Assembly (NCBI GenBank): GCA_046594915.1
Contig: JBKJRC010000014.1
Coordinates: 1 to 64,000 of the forward strand
Length of the DNA stretch: 64,000 bases
Source: Methylotenera_A sp046594915
Lineage (GTDB): Bacteria > Pseudomonadota > Gammaproteobacteria > Burkholderiales > Methylophilaceae
Direction: 5' to 3'
A model generated the notes under the pieces. The model ran no database searches. It worked only from the letters and a program-made list of their open reading frames with translations, and was not told the origin of the DNA. Shown piece by piece: positions 51,457 through 61,301 of the stretch. Positions within the stretch are counted from its first letter, which is position 1. Each line of letters opens with the position of its first letter. The position numbers and the translations under genes are program-made.

Positions 51457-53427
51457 ATGATGAAAAATACGCAAACACAGCCTGTTAAAAACAATCATTT
51501 TCGGCCACTAACTTGGGTAGCACAGGCATGGCAAGATTTACCGCTGGGCATAAAAGGTGTTTGTGTTATTGCCTTGCCTTTGCTGGTTTTATTGGCTTCG
51601 CTAGGTTCTTTATACATGAGAGAACAAGAATCCACCCAACTCGAAAACAAGCTTAGAATAGCGTTGCAGAACCAGCGCGACATTCAAGAAGTGCACACAC
51701 TGCTGATTGAAGCTTCCACTGGCGTGAGGGATTATTTACTGACTGGTGATAAGCATTTTCTGGATATCTTTTTTCAGGTTGAAAATAAACTACCCACCAT
51801 TCTGTCTGCATTGGAAATTCAGCTGGATAACGAAGCGCAAAAAAAACGTCTTGCCCGCATCAATCCATTGGTTGAACAGAACCTGCATGATTTGAGAATA
51901 CTGTCTGAATATGAATCCAGCATCGCTTCAGATGAGTTAATCGCCAAATTCAAATCTCAAGTGAACACCTTGGATAAGCTAAGAATTGAAATTGAACGCC
52001 TTAATGCAGAAGAGGCGATATTAGTGGCAAAAGATCAGCAAGACGTGGTTAACCAGCGCCAACGCCATATTATTATTACATTGATTGCCGCTGTGTCTGG
52101 CATTATTGGCTCATTGGTTGCAGTGTGGATTTTCTCGCGCACCATTGTGAAGCGCGTACGATTGTTAAGAGATTCGGCAGCACATCTTGCCAAGGCAGAA
52201 AAACTGGATTTACCCTCAAGCAGTCGGGATGAACTGGGGCAATTATCCGATGAGCTAGATCATGCATCGCAATTACTGGCTAAAAACATCAGCGATTCAA
52301 TACAAGCCAGGCATGAGGCAGAAGAAGCCAGCGCGTCTAAAAGTATGTTTTTATCCAGAACTAGCCACGAGCTACGAACGCCGCTGAATGCTATTTTAGG
52401 CTTTGCACAATTACTGGAGCAGGATTTATCGCAAGGAAAACAACGCGATAGCGTATCGCTCATCTTAGGAGCAGGCCGGCATTTACTTAAACTCATCAAC
52501 GAAGTGCTAGAGATTGCCCGAATCGAATCTGGCGAGATTTCTTTAGAATTAGCGCCTGTTGCAGTGCATATTTTGCTGGAAGAAGCGGTGCAATATATTG
52601 CACCGATAGGAAAAATTCGTGATATTGAAATTAAAAGTGAGGTTGCTCCAGATTTATGGGCGCTTGCTAACCGACAAAAACTGCTGCAGGTGGTACTTAA
52701 CCTGCTTTCAAACGCGCTTAAATATGGTCCTGCAAACGCAGTCGTACAATTAAATGCTTACAGTCGATTTAACAATATTATTATTGAAGTGCAGGATGAC
52801 GGCGCAGGCATTGCAGACAAGTTAAAAGAACGATTATTTACCCCGTTTGACCGATTAGGTGCAGAACAAACAAAAGTAGAAGGAATCGGCCTTGGTCTTG
52901 CATTGTCCAAACAAATCATGCTGGCGATGAATGGCAGTATTCACGTGGCACACGACAAAAGCTTGTTCTGGATAGAAACCCCAGCATGCGAACCGAGTGC
53001 AGAATCGAATAAAATAATCCAATCAACACAAAGCAAAAAGCCAATATCTTTAGGCAACAAACACACGATACTTTATGTGGAAGACAATATCAGTAACCGC
53101 GCACTGGTAGAAGCCGTCATTCAGCGTCAGCGTGATTTACGCATTCATTGCGTGACCACGATAAAAGATGCAAAACACGCTTTAACGGACGTTTTGCCAT
53201 CGCTATTATTGATTGATTTACATCTGCCAGATGGCTCTGGAGAAAGTTTAGTCAACTTTGTTCAATCAGATTCTAGATATCAACATATTCCAATGATGAT
53301 ATTAAGCGCCGATGCCTTGCCAGAAACCATCGCGCGTTTAAAAAACACAGGTGTTGCGCATTACATGACCAAGCCGCTGGATATTGCCTTGTTTAACAAA
53401 AAAATGAGAGAACTTATTGAGACGTAA
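51457..53427 (+). CDS. CHASE3-type hybrid sensor histidine kinase
   Basis: 656 residues: transmembrane helix 1 at about 32-53, a periplasmic CHASE3-like domain (about 55-200), transmembrane helix 2 at about 205-227 and HAMP (about 228-285). The HisKA domain has His304 in SRTSHELRTPLNAILGFAQL, with an HATPase containing NLLSNALKYG and GIGLGLALSKQI. A C-terminal receiver has Asp587 in IDLHLPDGSG. It should phosphorylate itself and its own receiver and perhaps others. It sits between the LuxR-type regulator and a lone receiver protein. Confidence 0.9.
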   Translation: MMKNTQTQPVKNNHFRPLTWVAQAWQDLPLGIKGVCVIALPLLVLLASLGSLYMREQESTQLENKLRIALQNQRDIQEVHTLLIEASTGVRDYLLTGDKHFLDIFFQVENKLPTILSALEIQLDNEAQKKRLARINPLVEQNLHDLRILSEYESSIASDELIAKFKSQVNTLDKLRIEIERLNAEEAILVAKDQQDVVNQRQRHIIITLIAAVSGIIGSLVAVWIFSRTIVKRVRLLRDSAAHLAKAEKLDLPSSSRDELGQLSDELDHASQLLAKNISDSIQARHEAEEASASKSMFLSRTSHELRTPLNAILGFAQLLEQDLSQGKQRDSVSLILGAGRHLLKLINEVLEIARIESGEISLELAPVAVHILLEEAVQYIAPIGKIRDIEIKSEVAPDLWALANRQKLLQVVLNLLSNALKYGPANAVVQLNAYSRFNNIIIEVQDDGAGIADKLKERLFTPFDRLGAEQTKVEGIGLGLALSKQIMLAMNGSIHVAHDKSLFWIETPACEPSAESNKIIQSTQSKKPISLGNKHTILYVEDNISNRALVEAVIQRQRDLRIHCVTTIKDAKHALTDVLPSLLLIDLHLPDGSGESLVNFVQSDSRYQHIPMMILSADALPETIARLKNTGVAHYMTKPLDIALFNKKMRELIET

Positions 53428-53512
53428 GTGGAATCGAAATTTAAATTGCTGTTAGTGCACTAGTTAACCGTTAAAAACATAGTAAAAAATCAAACATAGA
53501 AAAAACACCAAA

Positions 53513-53980
53513 ATGAGCGAAATCGAACTATTAAATGCCAAAATTTTAGTGATTGACGATGCAGAGGCTAATTTGCGGTTGCTGGAAGATTTGCTGGCCA
53601 GAGAAGGCTTTCATCAAGTCATCAGCACCGCAGATTCCACACGCGCGCTAGACTTATTCAAGGCATTTCAACCTGATTTGATTTTACTGGATTTAATGAT
53701 GCCAGAACTGGATGGCTATGCAGTGCTAGAAATGCTGTCGCGGCATATTCCAAAAGATGAATATCTGCCTGTGCTGGTGCTAACCGCAGATGCCACAATA
53801 GCCGCTAAAAGAAAAGCGCTGGCTTTGGGGGCCAAAGACTTTTTAACCAAACCATTTGATACGATTGAGGCCATGTTACGTGTGTGGAACTTGCTGGAAA
53901 CACGTATGTTATACCGTCATTTAAAGTCACTTAACACTGCAATTTTGCCATTGCATCACTCGCATCCGGCAACTGACTGA
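53513..53980 (+). CDS. Single-domain response regulator
   Basis: 155 residues with a receiver domain (about 8-125). The acidic pocket is DDAEANLRLLE, the phospho-acceptor Asp60 is in ILLDLMMPELDGYAVLE, and the conserved Lys is in DFLTKPFD. A short helical tail (LETRMLYRHLKSLNTAIL) follows, similar to the linker that normally leads to an HD-GYP domain, but no effector domain remains. It is the likely partner of the preceding hybrid kinase. Confidence 0.88.
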   Translation: MSEIELLNAKILVIDDAEANLRLLEDLLAREGFHQVISTADSTRALDLFKAFQPDLILLDLMMPELDGYAVLEMLSRHIPKDEYLPVLVLTADATIAAKRKALALGAKDFLTKPFDTIEAMLRVWNLLETRMLYRHLKSLNTAILPLHHSHPATD

Positions 53981-53996
53981 TTTAATACCAACTGGT

Positions 53997-54941
53997 TTAA
54001 TTAAGTAGTGCTACATTTGTATTAGCTGTTTTATCAGCTAATTTCTCTAAATAATCAATAGCCTGGCTATGTTGATTATTTAATGCCACCACCTTTTTAA
54101 AGTGTGCTTCTGCATTGATATAGTCTTTTATCGCAAACTCTGCAGCGGCTAAATAAAACCAGGATTCCGCCGTATCAGGTTCAGTTTGCACCCATTGCGT
54201 CGCCACTTTTAATAATGCGCTCCATTCTTGTGTTAAGTACGGTTGCACCACTTGCATAAAATAAGGCCGTTGCTTGCCCATTGCCCAAAAAGGTTTTTCA
54301 TTTTTTGTGCCTAAAGATTGCGCAGGCTTGTGCATTAAAGTTTGCACCCATTCCACTGGCATATAGTAATAATAAGCAGTGTCACCGCGGCTTTTTAAAG
54401 TAATAATGCCCACCAAATTACCCGCGTCATCAAATGCACCACCGCCACTAGCGCCTAATCTGAAAGAGCTACTGGCACGGATAATCACGCTATCATCCAT
54501 CGGGAACAAGCCTTTTACTACGCCAAAGGTATTCACAGGCAGCTTGGTTTCATCAGGGTAACCGATGGTAAAAATGGATTCATCGTATTGAAGATTTTTG
54601 CTGGCACCCAATTTCACTACAGGTGCATGCAGATTTTCAACTGTCAGCACACATAAATCGTGATGCCAATCCGCTTTAATCGCAGTAGCAGCATGCGATT
54701 CGCCATTTACAATCACCGCGATATTGGTTGCATCGGTCACTACATGGCAATTGGTAATCACTTCGTTTTTAGCAATTACAACGGCTGAACCTAATCCAAC
54801 ATTGCCATTTGGCAATTTCACTTTTACGCGTAACACACTATTGTTCAGTACGTTCACCGTTTCGTCGGCAGGCTTTGCCCACGCACTATTTGCTGCGCAT
54901 AAAAACACAAATATTAACGTAGCTGAATAATGTTTAATCAT
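53997..54941 (-). CDS. Exported trypsin-like serine protease with C-terminal TPR-like repeats
   Basis: 314 residues. The signal peptide is about 1-22. The protease domain has His66 (TNCHVV), Asp95 (HHDLCVL) and Ser165 (GASGGGAFDD). There is no PDZ domain. A helical TPR-like region (WFYLAAAEFAIKDYINAEAH, QAIDYLEKLADK) follows from about residue 250. It probably acts in the periplasm. It is convergent with the response regulator. The fusion of a DegP-like protease with TPR and no PDZ is unusual. Confidence 0.8.
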   Translation of the reverse strand: MIKHYSATLIFVFLCAANSAWAKPADETVNVLNNSVLRVKVKLPNGNVGLGSAVVIAKNEVITNCHVVTDATNIAVIVNGESHAATAIKADWHHDLCVLTVENLHAPVVKLGASKNLQYDESIFTIGYPDETKLPVNTFGVVKGLFPMDDSVIIRASSSFRLGASGGGAFDDAGNLVGIITLKSRGDTAYYYYMPVEWVQTLMHKPAQSLGTKNEKPFWAMGKQRPYFMQVVQPYLTQEWSALLKVATQWVQTEPDTAESWFYLAAAEFAIKDYINAEAHFKKVVALNNQHSQAIDYLEKLADKTANTNVALLN

Positions 54942-55377
54942 TGTGCTTCTCTTTATTCAAATCAAAGATTTAGTACAAACGATGCTGCTGACAGGTTTAC
55001 TTCAGCAATTAACATTCCAACTTAAATAAATATTGCCCATATGACTTGTGAGCGGCTTATGAAGCGGATAGAGACGATTAGTTAACCCTTATTTCAGCCC
55101 AAATTTTAGCAATTGAATGCCGTGATTACGCACGCTTTCAGTGCATACGGCCAACTTATTGGTGCATGGATAAATAAAGATATCGATAAAGAAAAGCGCT
55201 GACAGATCAGATTTTGCTATTTGAATTCGACAATGCAAACTAGAGGCGCATAAAAAAGGTCGCTTGTAACAGCGACCTTTTAATCTATATAACTATTACT
55301 ATATACAACCAATTAATCTATAACTTGAAATTAACTGGATATTTCAACCAAATATATTTAAATAAAAAGTCGGTGAA
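54942..55377. other. Intergenic stretch with a terminator and no clear gene
   Basis: This 436-nt gap between two minus-strand genes holds the GAF-gene terminator (55254-55281). The rest (about 55000-55250) is AT-rich with no convincing ORF, RNA gene or repeat. A minus-strand frame ending near 55084 is discussed under rejected items. Confidence 0.6.
55254..55281 (-). terminator. Terminator downstream of the GAF protein gene
   Basis: An 11-bp stem, AAAAGGTCGCT (55254-55264) / AGCGACCTTTT (55271-55281), with a 6-nt loop. On the minus strand it is followed by T residues (55253-55252). Confidence 0.8.
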
Positions 55378-55908
55378 TCAAATGGGCGATTCTTTCAAAT
55401 CACTATTTTTAAGATTTATTTCTCGCAACACTAATAATTGTGATACTAATTTCGCAAGGCCTTCGATGGTTTTGCGTTGGTGCGCATTCATGTAATTTGG
55501 CTTGGTATCTAACACGCAAATTGAACCGATAATTTCGCCCAACGGCAATTTAATTGGCGCACCGCAGTAAAAACGAATATCAGGATTACCCGTAACCAAT
55601 GGATTATCCCAAAACCGCTCATCTTGCGTTGCATCTGGAACCTCAAATAAATCGTCATTTTCGATGGTATGCGTGCAAAAAGAAATATCGCGCGGCATTT
55701 CGGTGAAATGTTCAAATCCAACCTTCGATTTAAACCAATGCCTGTTTTCATCCATCAGAGAAATCATTGCAATCGGTGTTTCGCTAACATCACTTGCCAT
55801 GCGCGTAATGCTGTCGAAAATCGTTTCAAAGGGCGAATCTAAAACTTTGAGCTTTAGTAACGCATTTAAGCGACGCTTCTCTTTTAAACTTTTATGACTG
55901 TTTGTCAA
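55378..55908 (-). CDS. Stand-alone GAF-domain protein
   Basis: 176 residues, starting at TTG with AGTGAGAG upstream. One GAF domain covers about 25-165 (RMASDVSETPIAMISLMDEN, DISFCTHTI, IRFYCGAPIKLPLGEIIGSI). This GAF type usually precedes GGDEF or kinase domains, but here no output domain exists. It may sense a small ligand and act through a partner. Promoter and partner are not obvious. Confidence 0.78.
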   Translation of the reverse strand: MTNSHKSLKEKRRLNALLKLKVLDSPFETIFDSITRMASDVSETPIAMISLMDENRHWFKSKVGFEHFTEMPRDISFCTHTIENDDLFEVPDATQDERFWDNPLVTGNPDIRFYCGAPIKLPLGEIIGSICVLDTKPNYMNAHQRKTIEGLAKLVSQLLVLREINLKNSDLKESPI

Positions 55909-56140
55909 TTGCTCTCACTTTTTTAAAAAAGGCTATTATCATGGCGATGAAAAAGCTGGCGATACTACTTTAGCTTAATTACAGTTATTAATAATCTGCC
56001 ATTTTAAAGGCGCAAAACAAAATGTTGTGTCCGTTAACGTACAGACAATGTTATGTAAAATGGGCGATGCATGTTTTAAATAGTTAGCCATTAGTTTTAT
56101 GCGTTAAAACTTAAATTGCACTAAATAAACTAGTTAATTT

Positions 56141-56845
56141 TTAAGCTAAAAATAATTCATTTTCCTGCTTAATCACTTGATAGCATTCGCACACCCGTTT
56201 TTCTATACCTATTCGGTCTAAAATAGTGACACAACCGCGGTGATAGTTAATTAACCCAAGCCTTGCTAGGTTTAAAGATACTTCAGAAACACCTGGCCGC
56301 CTTACGCCAAGCAAATCTGCAATGCGCTGATGCGTTAAACTGATGCGATTGGATGACCATCTATCCAAGCTGGTTAATAAAAACCGACACACTTGCTGAT
56401 CTAACTGGTGATAACGATTGCAGGCGGCAATCTGTGCCGAATGGGCAAAAATGACGTGAATATATTTTAAGACCAAAGCCCTGAACTCAGGCTCGGCATT
56501 GAATAATTTTTGCGCCACACTCACTTTGGCTTTGTAGCCCCAGCCTGCACTTTGCACAATGACACGATTAGTCGGCGAATAAATACCCATAAAAGCATCG
56601 GTGCCAACCAAACCATCATTGCCAATGGTTGCCACCTCTGGCGCTGCGCCATCCATTAACACTTTAACCACGGCAACAATGCTGCTGATTGGAAAATAAA
56701 TAAAATCGATTTTCCCTAGCTTTTGATAAATATCCAAATCTCTTGGCAGCGGCACCAATTCAAGCTCTGGCAACAATTGCTGATAAACAGCATCGCTTAA
56801 TCGGGATAAAAAGACATTATTTTTAGGGCTACGACGTCCGCTCAT
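56141..56845 (-). CDS. Crp/Fnr-family transcriptional regulator
   Basis: 234 residues. The N-terminal cyclic-nucleotide-binding-like beta-roll (about 20-125) lacks the cAMP-binding RTA motif and the Fnr cysteine set. The C-terminal HTH is near residues 167-200 (ISLTHQRIADLLGVRRPGVS). It thus belongs to a Crp-like branch with an unknown signal. It is separated from the porin gene by a terminator. Confidence 0.85.
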   Translation of the reverse strand: MSGRRSPKNNVFLSRLSDAVYQQLLPELELVPLPRDLDIYQKLGKIDFIYFPISSIVAVVKVLMDGAAPEVATIGNDGLVGTDAFMGIYSPTNRVIVQSAGWGYKAKVSVAQKLFNAEPEFRALVLKYIHVIFAHSAQIAACNRYHQLDQQVCRFLLTSLDRWSSNRISLTHQRIADLLGVRRPGVSEVSLNLARLGLINYHRGCVTILDRIGIEKRVCECYQVIKQENELFLA

Positions 56846-56909
56846 GATCAGCTCTTAATTACACATTAAAGAATAGTTAATAGCTTAGCACAAGCAAATT
56901 TTGCAAGTA

Positions 56910-56935
56910 AAAAACCCGCTTGCGCGGGTTTTTGT
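56910..56935 (-). terminator. Terminator downstream of the porin gene
   Basis: The stem AAAAACCCGC (56910-56919) / GCGGGTTTTT (56924-56933) has loop TTGC. The minus-strand T run follows. It lies about 70 nt past the porin stop codon. Confidence 0.85.
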
Positions 56936-57003
56936 ATTATTAAAATAAGCGTTGTTTATTAATATTTATTGCATTTGAATATGCAAGGCATCAGCATAAC
57001 TAA

Positions 57004-58380
57004 TTAAAATGCCCACTGTGCGCGAACTGAAAACACATCGATGTCATCAGGATCTGATCCATCTGCTTTAGTAACGACAGGATCTTTAAGGCTAAAAGCA
57101 CGACTGTAATCGGCCATTAAACGTACATCTTCATCCAAATACCAGTTAAGCGCTAAAGTTGCACGCTTTTGCTCACCACCCTTAATATCTTTATCATTTA
57201 AATCAACATAATCATAACGTGCTGCAATTTCCCAAGCACCCCAAGTGCCTTTTTTGAAATCAAAGTTATTTTTAGGTTTAAGACGCTTAAACTCGCCATC
57301 TGAACCTTTATATGTTCTAGACTCACCAGTGAGCGAATAAGCCACTTGCGCAAAATAAGAGGTAAAATCAAGATTAGATTTGCTTTCCCTATCTACCCTA
57401 CCTTTTGCAAATTCTGACTGGATAGATGCAGGTCCGTACATGCCAGCAAATTCCAACAAACCTAGGGACATACTGTCGAAACCTTTAATTTCTGCATCCA
57501 CTAATCTCAATTGTGATAAGTTAGTAGTTCTATAACCAAATGCCGTTGATCCACCGTTTAATGTGGTGTCGCCTTCATTAGTTTTACGATAGCCATAGTT
57601 TGCACCCAAATGGATTAGCTTATTTTCTTCCATAATTGGCGCAAAAGAACCTCTTACTGACCAGCCATGTCCTTCATCTTTATTAGCTACGCCGTTTGCA
57701 ATTGAATCACCAAACACACCACCTACTACTATCCAGTTATCACCAGAAGCTTTTAAGTTGGCACCAATTGCACGGTCAAATGCTGGTAAATATAAAGCAC
57801 TTACCAATGAACGTTCAATAAACATAATATCGTTTGAGCTCTCTTCAAGCTCCATGCTCATGTTTTGTTTTTGATTGCCTACAGTAAATTCATATGGACC
57901 AATGCCGTGATACATTAAATTAACATCTTTTAAACTGGTATTATTTCCCGCAAAGTCGGTTTCAATTACATAGTCAAAATCATGGTAGGCTGTGCCGCTA
58001 AGAGACAAACGTGCACGACGAATTTCAGTGCCATCTACCGCTTCTTTGCCGCCTTTTAAAGTGTCGTTTTTGTGATTTGACCAATCGGCATGCATACGGC
58101 CGCCAATCTTCATGGAGAAGTCGCCATCATTACTTTTCACTTTTAGCCCAGCTTTACCAAACTCAACAGAGGCCATGCTTTTCTGTTTATTTTCTTGAGC
58201 CTCTTTTTCACCAGAACGGCCTCTCATCAGAAGCGCACCCTCCTCTTCGGTCAACACGCCTTTTGCAACCAAAGCATTCACAATATCATCGGTAGAATCA
58301 GCCATTGCACTGCCAGCAAAGCCAGCCAAGAATGCGGTTGAGAGCGCTGCAGCTACAAAGCCACATAATTTAATATTCAT
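57004..58380 (-). CDS. Phosphate-selective porin O/P family protein
   Basis: 458 residues with a signal peptide (about 1-27), a short helical segment rich in Glu/Lys (EEEGALLMRGRSGEKEAQEN) and a 16-strand beta-barrel typical of OprP/OprO. It contains KIGGRMHADWS near residue 91 and ends with aromatic Phe (VRAQWAF), the outer-membrane insertion signal. OprP-type porins take up phosphate or polyphosphate. A Pho-box-like repeat upstream supports this. It is transcribed from its own promoter. Confidence 0.85.
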   Translation of the reverse strand: MNIKLCGFVAAALSTAFLAGFAGSAMADSTDDIVNALVAKGVLTEEEGALLMRGRSGEKEAQENKQKSMASVEFGKAGLKVKSNDGDFSMKIGGRMHADWSNHKNDTLKGGKEAVDGTEIRRARLSLSGTAYHDFDYVIETDFAGNNTSLKDVNLMYHGIGPYEFTVGNQKQNMSMELEESSNDIMFIERSLVSALYLPAFDRAIGANLKASGDNWIVVGGVFGDSIANGVANKDEGHGWSVRGSFAPIMEENKLIHLGANYGYRKTNEGDTTLNGGSTAFGYRTTNLSQLRLVDAEIKGFDSMSLGLLEFAGMYGPASIQSEFAKGRVDRESKSNLDFTSYFAQVAYSLTGESRTYKGSDGEFKRLKPKNNFDFKKGTWGAWEIAARYDYVDLNDKDIKGGEQKRATLALNWYLDEDVRLMADYSRAFSLKDPVVTKADGSDPDDIDVFSVRAQWAF

Positions 58381-58443
58381 TTAAAATCCCCTGTTAGATA
58401 AAGTTACAATGTTTTTCAACAGGGCGAATTTTGAGATTTAAAT

Positions 58444-58461
58444 ATGACGATTTGATGACAA
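58444..58461 (-). promoter_or_regulatory. Pho box upstream of the porin gene
   Basis: The minus strand has TTGTCAT-CAAA-TCGTCAT, two CTGTCAT-like units with the exact 4-nt spacer of PhoB sites. A weak -10 (CAAAAT) lies 10 nt downstream. The ATG is about 64 nt away. Confidence 0.65.
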
Positions 58462-58506
58462 AGATCTAATTTGTCTAGGCTTGTGGTTATTTTGCAACAA
58501 TAAAAA

Positions 58507-58534
58507 ACGCCGAGCAATTTTCGTTACTCGGCGT
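58507..58534 (-). terminator. Terminator after lysS
   Basis: The stem ACGCCGAG (58507-58514) / CTCGGCGT (58527-58534) is followed on the minus strand by TTTTT. It lies past the lysS stop codon. Confidence 0.85.
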
Positions 58535-58607
58535 AATAACCCATTGATTTAAATTAAAGTTTAATGCTGCATATTAATCTACTTTAATAGTTACCCAATC
58601 TTTACAG

Positions 58608-60143
58608 TTAACTTTCAGCGCGCATATGCGGGAATAAAATCACATCGCGAATACTCGGTGAATCGGTAATTAACATGACTAAACGGTCAATACCGATACC
58701 GCAACCGCCTGCTGGTGGCATGCCGTATTCCAGTGCGCGAATAAAATCGGCATCGTAATACATCGCTTCGGCATCGCCTGCTTCTTTGGCTTGCATTTGC
58801 GCCAGAAATCTGGCCGCTTGGTCTTCGGCATCGTTTAGCTCACTAAATCCATTCGCTATCTCACGGCCTGTAATAAACAACTCAAAACGTTCGGTGATTT
58901 CTGGATTTTTATCCGATGCGCGCGCTAACGGTGAAACTTCCACGGGATAATCGATAATATAAGTGGGTTGCCATAATTGGCTTTCGGCGGTTTCTTCAAA
59001 CAATGCCAATTGCAATGCACCTAAACCTGCGTGGTCAAAAGGCTTACTGCCGTATTTGAGTATTTCTGCACGCAAAAAAGCCGCGTCGTTAAGCTGACTT
59101 AACGTATATTTTGGGGCAAATTTTTGAATTGCACCCACAATGGTTAAACGCTCGAACGGTTTACTTAAATCCACTTCTTTGCCGTCATAACTTAGTACCG
59201 CCGTTCCGCGCGCGGCTATCGCAGCGGCGCGAATACACTGCTCGGTAAAATCCATTAACCATTGATAATCGGTATAAGCCGCATAAAACTCCATCATGGT
59301 GAATTCTGGATTATGCCGAACACTCAAGCCTTCATTGCGGAAGTTACGGTTAATCTCAAACACGCGCTCAAATCCGCCCACTACCAAACGCTTTAAATAC
59401 AGCTCTGGCGCGATACGCATAAACATTTGCATATCTAGCGTGTTGTGATGCGTAATAAACGGTTTGGCGGATGCGCCACCCGGAATAGGATGCAGCATTG
59501 GTGTTTCGACTTCTAAGAATTCATGTTGAATCATAAAGTTGCGAATGGCAGAAACCACTTTGCTACGCGCAATAAATGTGGCGCGCGTTTCTTCACTGGT
59601 AATTAAATCCACATAACGCTGGCGATATTTCACTTCTTGATCTTGCAAGCCGTGATATTTTTCTGGCAATGGACGCAGCGATTTTGTTAGCAATCTTAGC
59701 TCGGTCACGTGAATGGATAATTCACCTGTGCGCGTTTTAAATAAACGCCCGGTCGCGCCTAAAAAATCGCCCATATCCCAGCGCTTAAAGCTTTCATAAG
59801 CGGCTTCGCCCACTTCATCGCGTGCAATATACAGTTGAATACGGCCACTGGCATTTGGGCCACTGGCGTCTTGAATCGTGGCAAAACTGGCTTTACCCAT
59901 CACGCGTTTTAACATCATGCGACCAGCGACAGTTGCCCAAATGCTTTGCGGATCTAACGTTTCTTTATCAAGTTCGCCATATTGCGCATGCAGCGCATCC
60001 GCTTTATGCAAAGGCTTAAAATCATTGGGAAATGCAATGCCTTGTTCGCGAATGGCTTTTAATTTTTCGCGGCGTTCTGCAATCACGTGGTTTTCGTCTA
60101 CCACTGGCAAATTTGCATCATTTTTTTGGTTAACTTCACTCAC
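58608..60143 (-). CDS. lysS: Lysyl-tRNA synthetase (class II)
   Basis: 511 residues. The N-terminal OB-fold anticodon-binding domain is followed by the class II catalytic core: motif 1 (EFLEVETPMLHPIPGGASAK), motif 2 (RVFEINRNFRNEGLSVRHNP) and motif 3 (GCGIGIDRLVMLITDSPSIR). It starts at GTG with AGGGAG upstream and lies just after the prfB stop, a gene pair conserved from E. coli onward. Confidence 0.96.
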   Translation of the reverse strand: MSEVNQKNDANLPVVDENHVIAERREKLKAIREQGIAFPNDFKPLHKADALHAQYGELDKETLDPQSIWATVAGRMMLKRVMGKASFATIQDASGPNASGRIQLYIARDEVGEAAYESFKRWDMGDFLGATGRLFKTRTGELSIHVTELRLLTKSLRPLPEKYHGLQDQEVKYRQRYVDLITSEETRATFIARSKVVSAIRNFMIQHEFLEVETPMLHPIPGGASAKPFITHHNTLDMQMFMRIAPELYLKRLVVGGFERVFEINRNFRNEGLSVRHNPEFTMMEFYAAYTDYQWLMDFTEQCIRAAAIAARGTAVLSYDGKEVDLSKPFERLTIVGAIQKFAPKYTLSQLNDAAFLRAEILKYGSKPFDHAGLGALQLALFEETAESQLWQPTYIIDYPVEVSPLARASDKNPEITERFELFITGREIANGFSELNDAEDQAARFLAQMQAKEAGDAEAMYYDADFIRALEYGMPPAGGCGIGIDRLVMLITDSPSIRDVILFPHMRAES

Positions 60144-60145
60144 AC

Positions 60146-61250
60146 TTAAACTCCCTGCTTCAAACTGACTTGTATAAATGGGTCAAGGTCGCCATCCAGC
60201 ACGCCTTGCGTATTGCCAATCTCAACATTGGTGCGTAAATCTTTGATGCGGCCTTGGTCTAATACATAAGACCGAATTTGATGTCCCCAACCGATATCGG
60301 TTTTGGCGTCTTCCAACGCTTGTTTGTCGGCGTTGCGCTTATTTAGTTCTAAGTTATACAGTGCGCCTTTCAACATATTCATGGCTTCTTCACGGTTACG
60401 GTGCTGGCTTCTGTCATTTTGGCATTGCACAACCGTGTTGGTGGGTAAATGCGTAATACGCACCGCTGAATCGGTCTTATTAATATGCTGGCCGCCTGCG
60501 CCGCTTGCGCGGTAGGTATCAATACGCAAATCGGCTGGATTAATATCAATTTCGATGGAATCGTCTACTTCGGGAAAAATTTGCACGCTGGCAAAGCTGG
60601 TGTGGCGCTTGGCGTTGCTGTCAAATGGCGATTTTCGTACTAAACGATGCACACCATTTTCGGTGCGCAAGGTGCCGTAAGCATAATCGCCAGTAATTTT
60701 AATCGATGCGCCTTTAATGCCCGCCACATCGCCATCGGATAATTCCAGCACTTCTACTTTAAAACCCTTACGTTCAGCGTAACGCAGATACATGCGCAAC
60801 AACATATTGCACCAGTCTTGCGCCTCTGTGCCACCACTGCCCGATTGAAACTCAATAAAACAATTATTGGCATCTAGCTCGCCCGAAAACATGCGCCTAA
60901 ATTCCATGGCAGCGATTTGCGTTTCAATCTGCTGCGTGTCTGAATCCACACTTAATAGCGTGTCGTCATCATTTTCTTCACGCGCCATGTCGAATAATTC
61001 TTGGCCGTCTTTTAAGCCATTCTCAAGGCTTTGCAAGTTGTGCACCACCAACTCGAGCATGCGTTTTTCTTTGCCTAATTTTTGCGCTTTTTCTGCGTTA
61101 TCCCAAACTTTTGGGTCTTCTAATAAGCCATTTACTTCTTCTAATTTTTGCGACTTGTTTTCAAAGTCAAAGATACCCCCGAAGGGCGTGGTGGCGCGCA
61201 CTTAAATCGCTTAAACGATTGGCAATAATATTGAGTTGTTCGGCTTCCAT
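60146..61250 (-). CDS. prfB: Peptide chain release factor 2 with programmed +1 frameshift
   Basis: 367 residues when joined. It starts at ATG 61250 (MEAEQLNIIANRLSDLSARH), reads 27 codons to CTT TGA C at 61172-61166, and then shifts +1 to continue DFENKSQKLEEVNGLLEDPK. The shift site has the SD-like GGGGG and TAT before CTT, as in E. coli. The GGQ motif (SGAGGQHINK) and the SPF anticodon motif (RKSPFDSNAKRH) are intact. It recognises UGA and UAA. The shift is autoregulatory. Confidence 0.96.
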
Positions 61251-61301
61251 ATTGGCTGGCTAATGACTAAAAAACAGCATTATACAGCAAAGACTTAACG
61301 C

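Noticed and set aside
55084..55250. Minus-strand frame of about 48 codons (ending GIQLLKFGLK)
   Set aside because: It has no ATG, no ribosome binding site and lies past a strong terminator. Length is within chance expectation for AT-rich DNA.
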